A stretch of DNA of 64,000 bases from Prolixibacteraceae bacterium. Lineage in GTDB: Bacteria; Bacteroidota; Bacteroidia; Bacteroidales; Prolixibacteraceae. This document shows positions 60,501 to 64,000 of the stretch, in pieces. The first letter of the stretch is position 1. Each line of letters opens with the position of its first letter. The notes beneath the pieces were generated by a model. It searched no databases. It was not told the origin of the DNA and saw only the letters and a program-made list of their open reading frames with translations. The stretch covers positions 62,001 through 126,000 of the forward strand of contig JAOARB010000007.1 in the NCBI GenBank assembly GCA_025210775.1, given 5' to 3'. The position numbers and the translations under genes are program-made.

Positions 60501-62439
60501 TGCTACAAATAAAACCATAAATATTGGAAGAGGTTCTTCCTCATATTCTTTTGATATTCCTACAATAGAAGATACAGAAGAAGAGGGGGATGAAACTTTT
60601 AAGATAAGAATCTCTTCAACGTCATCTTCTGTAGAATTACCTAACGATGTCTTGACTGTTACCATTCAAGACGATGACAATACTCCAATTGCGAGAGATG
60701 ATCGTTATACGATAAGAGAAGGAGCTTCTTTGAATGTTAACGTAACGGATAATGACTTTTTAGGAGATTTGCCTGTGCAGGAGATAAAGAAAATTTCTTC
60801 TTCTTTTACTGCTTCTGAAATAACCTTTGATCAAACCAATGGTCATTTTACTTATCAACCATCTGAAGAATATTCTGGAACCAACACATTAACTTATACC
60901 ATTAAAGATGCTGATGGAGATGTCACTGCAGAAGCAACTGTCACGGTGGTGGTTGAAGAAGAGGATGATGTACCTATTGCCAATGATGATTTATATCGTG
61001 GAGAGGAAAGAACAAACCCATCTTATGTTGATATATCGGGTGATGTGCTTAATAACGATGTAGGTTTAGGTGATGGTGTGGTTGTAGAATTAGTACAGGA
61101 TGTATCTCACGGTTCGTTGAATTTAAATAATGATGGAACATTTACATACCAACCTGATGCTCAATATTTTTCTAGTGACAATATTCTGCCTTCGATACCA
61201 AAAGATTATTTCACTTATCGACTAGTGGATCAAAAACAACCTTCACAGACCTCTATTGGAAAATGTCAGTTGGACGTTGCTTTTTATAACGATGCTGCGC
61301 CTGTCGCTGTTAATGACTTATTAAGCACCAATGATAGAACACCTGTTGATGTAGATCCTTTGATGAATGACTCGGATTTAGATGGGAACTTTATGATTGA
61401 CAAAAGCTCTTTTGCTATTGTTTCTACCTCTGGGGAAGCGTCTGTAGTGTATGAAAATGGTTTATTGACAATAACTCCTAAGAGAGGTGTCGAGGAGACG
61501 GTGGTTATTGAATATCGTTTTAATGATATCCCTTTAGATGGACAAGCATCAAAAAGATCTAATATAGGAGAAGTAAGGGTAAATATCAGTCGTTCCAATA
61601 ATGTACCTGTGGCTAGATGTAAATCCCCTGATCCTTTTTACCTTAGTGAAACTACCGATGTAATATTGTCTTCTTCAGATATTAATAATGGTTCTTCTGA
61701 TGCCGATGGAGAAACATTAACTTTCTTAATTGAATCGGCTTTATGGGGTAGTGAACCTTCAGTAGTATTGTCTTGTGATCATATTGGAGAGGATATTCCT
61801 GTTACATTGGTTGTGAGCGATCCTAAGAATGCAACCAGTCGTTGTGCTACTACGATTACAGTAAGAGATAATATTGCTCCTCGTTTACAAGGAACTGCTC
61901 AGTCGAACATGATATTCTCTGTGCCTAGAGGAGTTACTAGTAGAATGGTATCTTATACAGAACCTACTTATATAGATAATTGTACTAAGAATATTGTTCC
62001 TAATCGTATTGAAGGAAAACCTAGTGGTAGTAGTTTTGATCTTGGCGTTCATACAATTACTTATGAAGCTCAAGATGATTCGGGAAATAAAGGTCCTCAA
62101 GTTTCATTTACAATAACAGTTCAAGAGCTTAATCCGATTCTTTCTCTTAACGATTCACGTGTTGTATTGTGTGAAGATGGCAATGCTGATCTTGTAGTAC
62201 AGGTAAGTGGGGTGATTGGACGTTGTAACTTAGAACTTTATTTTGATGGAGTCAAAAATACAAGTGTCTCTTTCACGGAAGTGAGTGCTTATCGTTATAG
62301 AGCCAATTTTGTAGGGCTACCTAAAGGAGTACATAATATAAAAGTTAAAGCAACGGATTCGCAAGGAACCGTTTCAGAATCGAATATATTGGATTTAAAT
62401 ATTAAAGGACGACCAACCCCTTTAAATATTCAACTCTAA
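57526..62439 (+). CDS. Large secreted Calx-beta/Ig-repeat protein with IgGFc-binding-like N-terminus
   Basis: From ATG 57526 (1637 residues) there is a signal peptide (MRNSLKIVLLLILSLLVADS, 1-20), then a domain (about 30-510) resembling the IgGFc-binding/surface-attachment N-terminus common in Bacteroidota. A PKD/Ig-like segment follows (about 515-590), then four Calx-beta domains (about 600-1052; glycine/acid-rich END-type ends), three Ig-like 'ARDD/ANDD' cadherin-like domains (about 1055-1358), a further Ig-like segment and a HYR domain (about 1448-1535). The Calx-beta calcium sites suggest calcium-stiffened rods. No T9SS sorting domain or GldN/SprB-type C-terminal domain is visible at the end (DLNIKGRPTPLNIQL). 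Confidence 0.87.
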   Translation: MRNSLKIVLLLILSLLVADSYAQLSKKHYLPPFYGNISGGRDAKGYFTLYLSTTETTPFDVSITRGNGTVVTTIRNLSASNSKVYKLPTRVLDFVNNPANDQPLFITKASRGQVLNNKGLILESDHDFFVNVRIKTDAQGGSLTSKGLVGSGTHFFAGHMKSILSPYNSNNSHFFSIMATANNTLVTINKRGFNWFSNNQNNRDNWTLIDRSTNKYQCRLNAGETVTLGYDNGAMSESKGYAFDDPNGTEIESNEPIVVTSGSWASSTLNANTRDIGFDQIVPVNVVGDQYILVKGQGNKSNNTKHGEAAIIIATEDNTEVTYYDNFNRATTHFISRKGDCLRLDYELFNKYDRSKTWWWSDYSYSLEDEMLPSVYMTSNHPVYVYETLNGSTNKHQTNGMSFIPPLKCTSDFRVTIPYARSAQGVGEVKLNTVIKGSTSSKNITIDGTRLSNSNYQEVAGTDWYSFSYTVGSNKDYTVENTNADPINVALYGESNVIGFAGYFSGFGTRPITVPELSVDGAVENCGDNTRIVVQNSQAGWDYTWFKDGAEVIGASDPSFTTTGSGFYSVEAGLLCNGRVSKTYPSDPIYLDPCLNIEATKSSVEGTRMNVTVSLSEAIEYPVTFDLEIVSETGLGVATLGKDYSVVGSLTGLSIPANQLEKTISFDLMDDSMREPEEHFTVRIVSCTMAKISIGTCVATIIENDTELTKMAFEWEQNKWADGIEESGIEGKDITLKVKLLEKTGYPVSVDYRFKNKTAKNGEDFQGTNGTLSFQPEEQEKLIHFQVKDDLLYDIEHSEIFGLELLNVSEAALPDTPELDVAIIDNETKPRLEIASSSVLTATEGNNLTVNYHLTTPLDSVLNVRYKTSTTAGDEYAVEGTDYQAVPLQTVPLNPGNVDGSVSIVTLTDGFSEQREKFYLQFATSTIVDVTRFVDLFIMDANAKPQLLFSDLTVEEGNTATVKLSLTTPIGFSLPVSLQFEDVSAINGTDYSATNKTINIGRGSSSYSFDIPTIEDTEEEGDETFKIRISSTSSSVELPNDVLTVTIQDDDNTPIARDDRYTIREGASLNVNVTDNDFLGDLPVQEIKKISSSFTASEITFDQTNGHFTYQPSEEYSGTNTLTYTIKDADGDVTAEATVTVVVEEEDDVPIANDDLYRGEERTNPSYVDISGDVLNNDVGLGDGVVVELVQDVSHGSLNLNNDGTFTYQPDAQYFSSDNILPSIPKDYFTYRLVDQKQPSQTSIGKCQLDVAFYNDAAPVAVNDLLSTNDRTPVDVDPLMNDSDLDGNFMIDKSSFAIVSTSGEASVVYENGLLTITPKRGVEETVVIEYRFNDIPLDGQASKRSNIGEVRVNISRSNNVPVARCKSPDPFYLSETTDVILSSSDINNGSSDADGETLTFLIESALWGSEPSVVLSCDHIGEDIPVTLVVSDPKNATSRCATTITVRDNIAPRLQGTAQSNMIFSVPRGVTSRMVSYTEPTYIDNCTKNIVPNRIEGKPSGSSFDLGVHTITYEAQDDSGNKGPQVSFTITVQELNPILSLNDSRVVLCEDGNADLVVQVSGVIGRCNLELYFDGVKNTSVSFTEVSAYRYRANFVGLPKGVHNIKVKATDSQGTVSESNILDLNIKGRPTPLNIQL

Positions 62440-62489
62440 CAGCTTTCTAGTGATCGTTTTTAGATCATAATAAGGAATATTCTAAAGAG

Positions 62490-62535
62490 AAGTCTAAAGA
62501 CATCGAGTGCGCTCCTTGTTTTTAGACTTTTTTTA
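62490..62535 (+). terminator. Intrinsic terminator
   Basis: AAGTCTAAA (62490-62498) pairs with TTTAGACTT (62521-62529) and is followed by a T-run. It ends the adhesin-like gene. Confidence 0.78.
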
Positions 62536-62605
62536 AATAGACCTATTTGTCTTCTCATTTATTGAAAAACCCTCCTTTGTGCAAGGTGTAATATAAAGTA
62601 TCCCT

Positions 62606-62613
62606 TATCTTTG
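62606..62613 (+). promoter_or_regulatory. -7 promoter element for fumarase
   Basis: TATCTTTG is an exact TAnnTTTG match 87 bp before the fumarase ATG. The nearest TTTG (62576-62579) is 26 bp upstream, longer than the usual spacer, so the -33 half is uncertain. Confidence 0.5.
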
Positions 62614-62700
62614 TTTTTATATCGAGTATTTGAAGATAGTGTGGTTCTTCTACGATCTATCTTGAGTCGTTAAATAGTAATTTTAAATAAAAATAAGTCA

Positions 62701-64000
62701 TGGCTGAATTTGTTTACGAGAAGCCTTTCCAACTTGGTGAAGATAAAACAGAATATCGTCTACTTACCAAGGATTACATCGAAATGGTAGAGTTTGATGG
62801 TCGTAATATTTTAAAAGTAGATCCTAAAGGTCTAGAGTTACTGGCAAAAGAAGCAATGGCTGATGTGTCTTTCTACTTAAGAAAATCACATTTACAGTCT
62901 GTTGCTAAGATCTTAAAAGACCCTGAAGCTACTGATAACGATAGATTTGTGGCTCATACATTGTTGCTTAACTCTGTAGTTGCTGCTGAAGGACAACTTC
63001 CAACTTGTCAGGATACAGGTACAGCTATTGTTGTAGGTAAAAAAGGTGAGGATGTTTACACTGGTATCGATGATGGAGAAGCCCTTTCTCGTGGAATCTT
63101 TGATACATACCAAGAGCGTAATCTACGTTATTCTCAAGTAGTTCCTTTCTCAATGTTTGATGAGAAAAACTCAGGATGTAACCTTCCTGCTCAAATTGAT
63201 ATCTACTCAAATCAAGGAAATAAATATGAATTCCTTTTCTTAACAAAAGGTGGGGGTTCTGGAAATAAAACTTTCTTGTATCAAGAGACAAAAGCTCTTT
63301 TAAATGAGGAAGCTCTAACAAAATTTGTTAAAACAAGAATTAAAGATTTAGGAACTTCAGCTTGTCCTCCTTATCACCTTGCTTTGGTTATTGGTGGAAC
63401 TTCAGCAGAAGCTAACTTAGCTACTGTGAAGAAAGCTTCAGCAGGTTACCTAGATAATCTTCCAACAGAAGGAAACGAAAGTGGTCGTGCTTTCCGTGAC
63501 CTAGAGTGGGAAGCTAAAGTTCAGAAAATTTGTCAAGATTACGGTGTAGGTGCTCAATTTGGTGGTAAATATTTTACTCATGATGTTCGCGTTATCCGTC
63601 TTCCTCGTCACGCTGCTTCTTGTCCTGTAGGATTGGGTGTTAGCTGTAGTGCGGACCGTAACGTAAAAGGTAAAATTACTCCAGAGGGAATTTTCCTTGA
63701 GCAATTAGAGAAAAACCCTTCTCAGTTTATCCCTGAGAGTGCACCAGAATTGGCAAAACCAATCAATATTGATTTGGATCGTCCAATGGAGGAAGTGTGT
63801 AAAGAGCTTTCTCAATATCCAGTGAAAACACGTTTGAACCTAAGTGGTACTTTAGTAGTAGCTCGTGATATTGCACACGCTAAAATCAAAGAGATTCTAG
63901 ATAATGGTGGAGAGATGCCAGAATATATGAAAAACCACCCAGTATATTATGCAGGTCCTGCGAAAACTCCAGAAGGAATGCCTTCAGGAAGTTTTGGTCC
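62701..64000 (+). CDS. Fumarate hydratase class I (4Fe-4S), 3' end missing
   Basis: The frame runs from ATG at 62701 to the window edge without a stop (433 codons seen of roughly 540). Class I fumarase motifs are [13 protein letters not shown] (first cluster cysteine), [32 protein letters not shown] (second cysteine) and [20 protein letters not shown] (third). The single-chain FumA/FumB arrangement places a labile 4Fe-4S cluster for reversible hydration of fumarate to malate in the citric acid cycle or in fumarate reduction under anoxic conditions. The C-terminal beta domain is only beginning at the edge. Confidence 0.93.

Overview
The window looks like a low-GC (about one third G+C by eye) marine or sediment member of the Bacteroidota, most likely Bacteroidales/Marinilabiliales. 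Supporting features are a C-terminal type IX secretion (T9SS) sorting domain, SPFH, DUF4293 and DUF4136 proteins, an UpxY-type NusG paralogue, a GH92 mannosidase, prephenate dehydratase with the Bacteroidota ACT motif variant, ferredoxin-linked 2-oxoacid oxidoreductases, and several -7 boxes of the TAnnTTTG type. Genus cannot be set from sequence reading alone. I saw no rRNA, tRNA, CRISPR array, transposase or prophage gene.

Region 1 (1-23138) is a surface-polysaccharide/glycan locus on the + strand. It starts inside a CoA-ester-lyase-like gene. It then holds a PglD/NeuD acetyltransferase, two glycosyltransferases, a Wzy-like polymerase, a PglC-like initiating phosphoglycosyltransferase, a sugar formyltransferase with a tiny overlapping partner gene, and a PglE-like aminotransferase. 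A 555-bp repeat-rich gap follows. Beyond it lie two paralogous PglF-type 4,6-dehydratases that flank two secreted-protein genes, a divergent MFS transporter, a 1096-residue T9SS cargo protein with a beta-barrel neighbour, a LacI regulator, a WlbC/WlbB/WlbA-like trio for a 2,3-diacetamido uronic acid, and finally an UpxY-type antiterminator. PglF + PglE + PglD make UDP-diacetylbacillosamine (or, with the formyltransferase, a 4-formamido analogue), which PglC would load on undecaprenyl phosphate.

Region 2 (23123-35706) mixes housekeeping and surface functions: an SDR/DUF2867 protein, an esterase, a LysM plus periplasmic-binding-protein fusion divergent from a lipoprotein GH92 mannosidase, chorismate synthase, transketolase, and a beta-barrel/DUF4136 lipoprotein pair.

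Region 3 (35707-42865, all - strand) is amino-acid and redox metabolism: prephenate dehydratase and flavodoxin; then an aminotransferase with a structured leader feeding a four-subunit 2-oxoacid:ferredoxin oxidoreductase (order D-A-B-C); and a DUF2007-USP-USP stress protein upstream.

Region 4 (42866-64000) holds a long repeat-bearing gap, a small membrane protein, a SanA/YdcF protein, an unknown barrel protein, a metal permease with HMA tail, a second MFS transporter, a short RsmI-like methyltransferase, a YfcE phosphodiesterase, a receiver-like/ATP-grasp PEP-synthase-like protein, a nucleoside phosphorylase, a prohibitin, a DUF4293 protein, a 1637-residue Calx-beta adhesin-like protein and a truncated class I fumarase. 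Intrinsic terminators, many bidirectional, separate most units. Several starts were moved inward from the longest open frame; at three genes a TAnnTTTG box inside the longer frame supports the shorter start.
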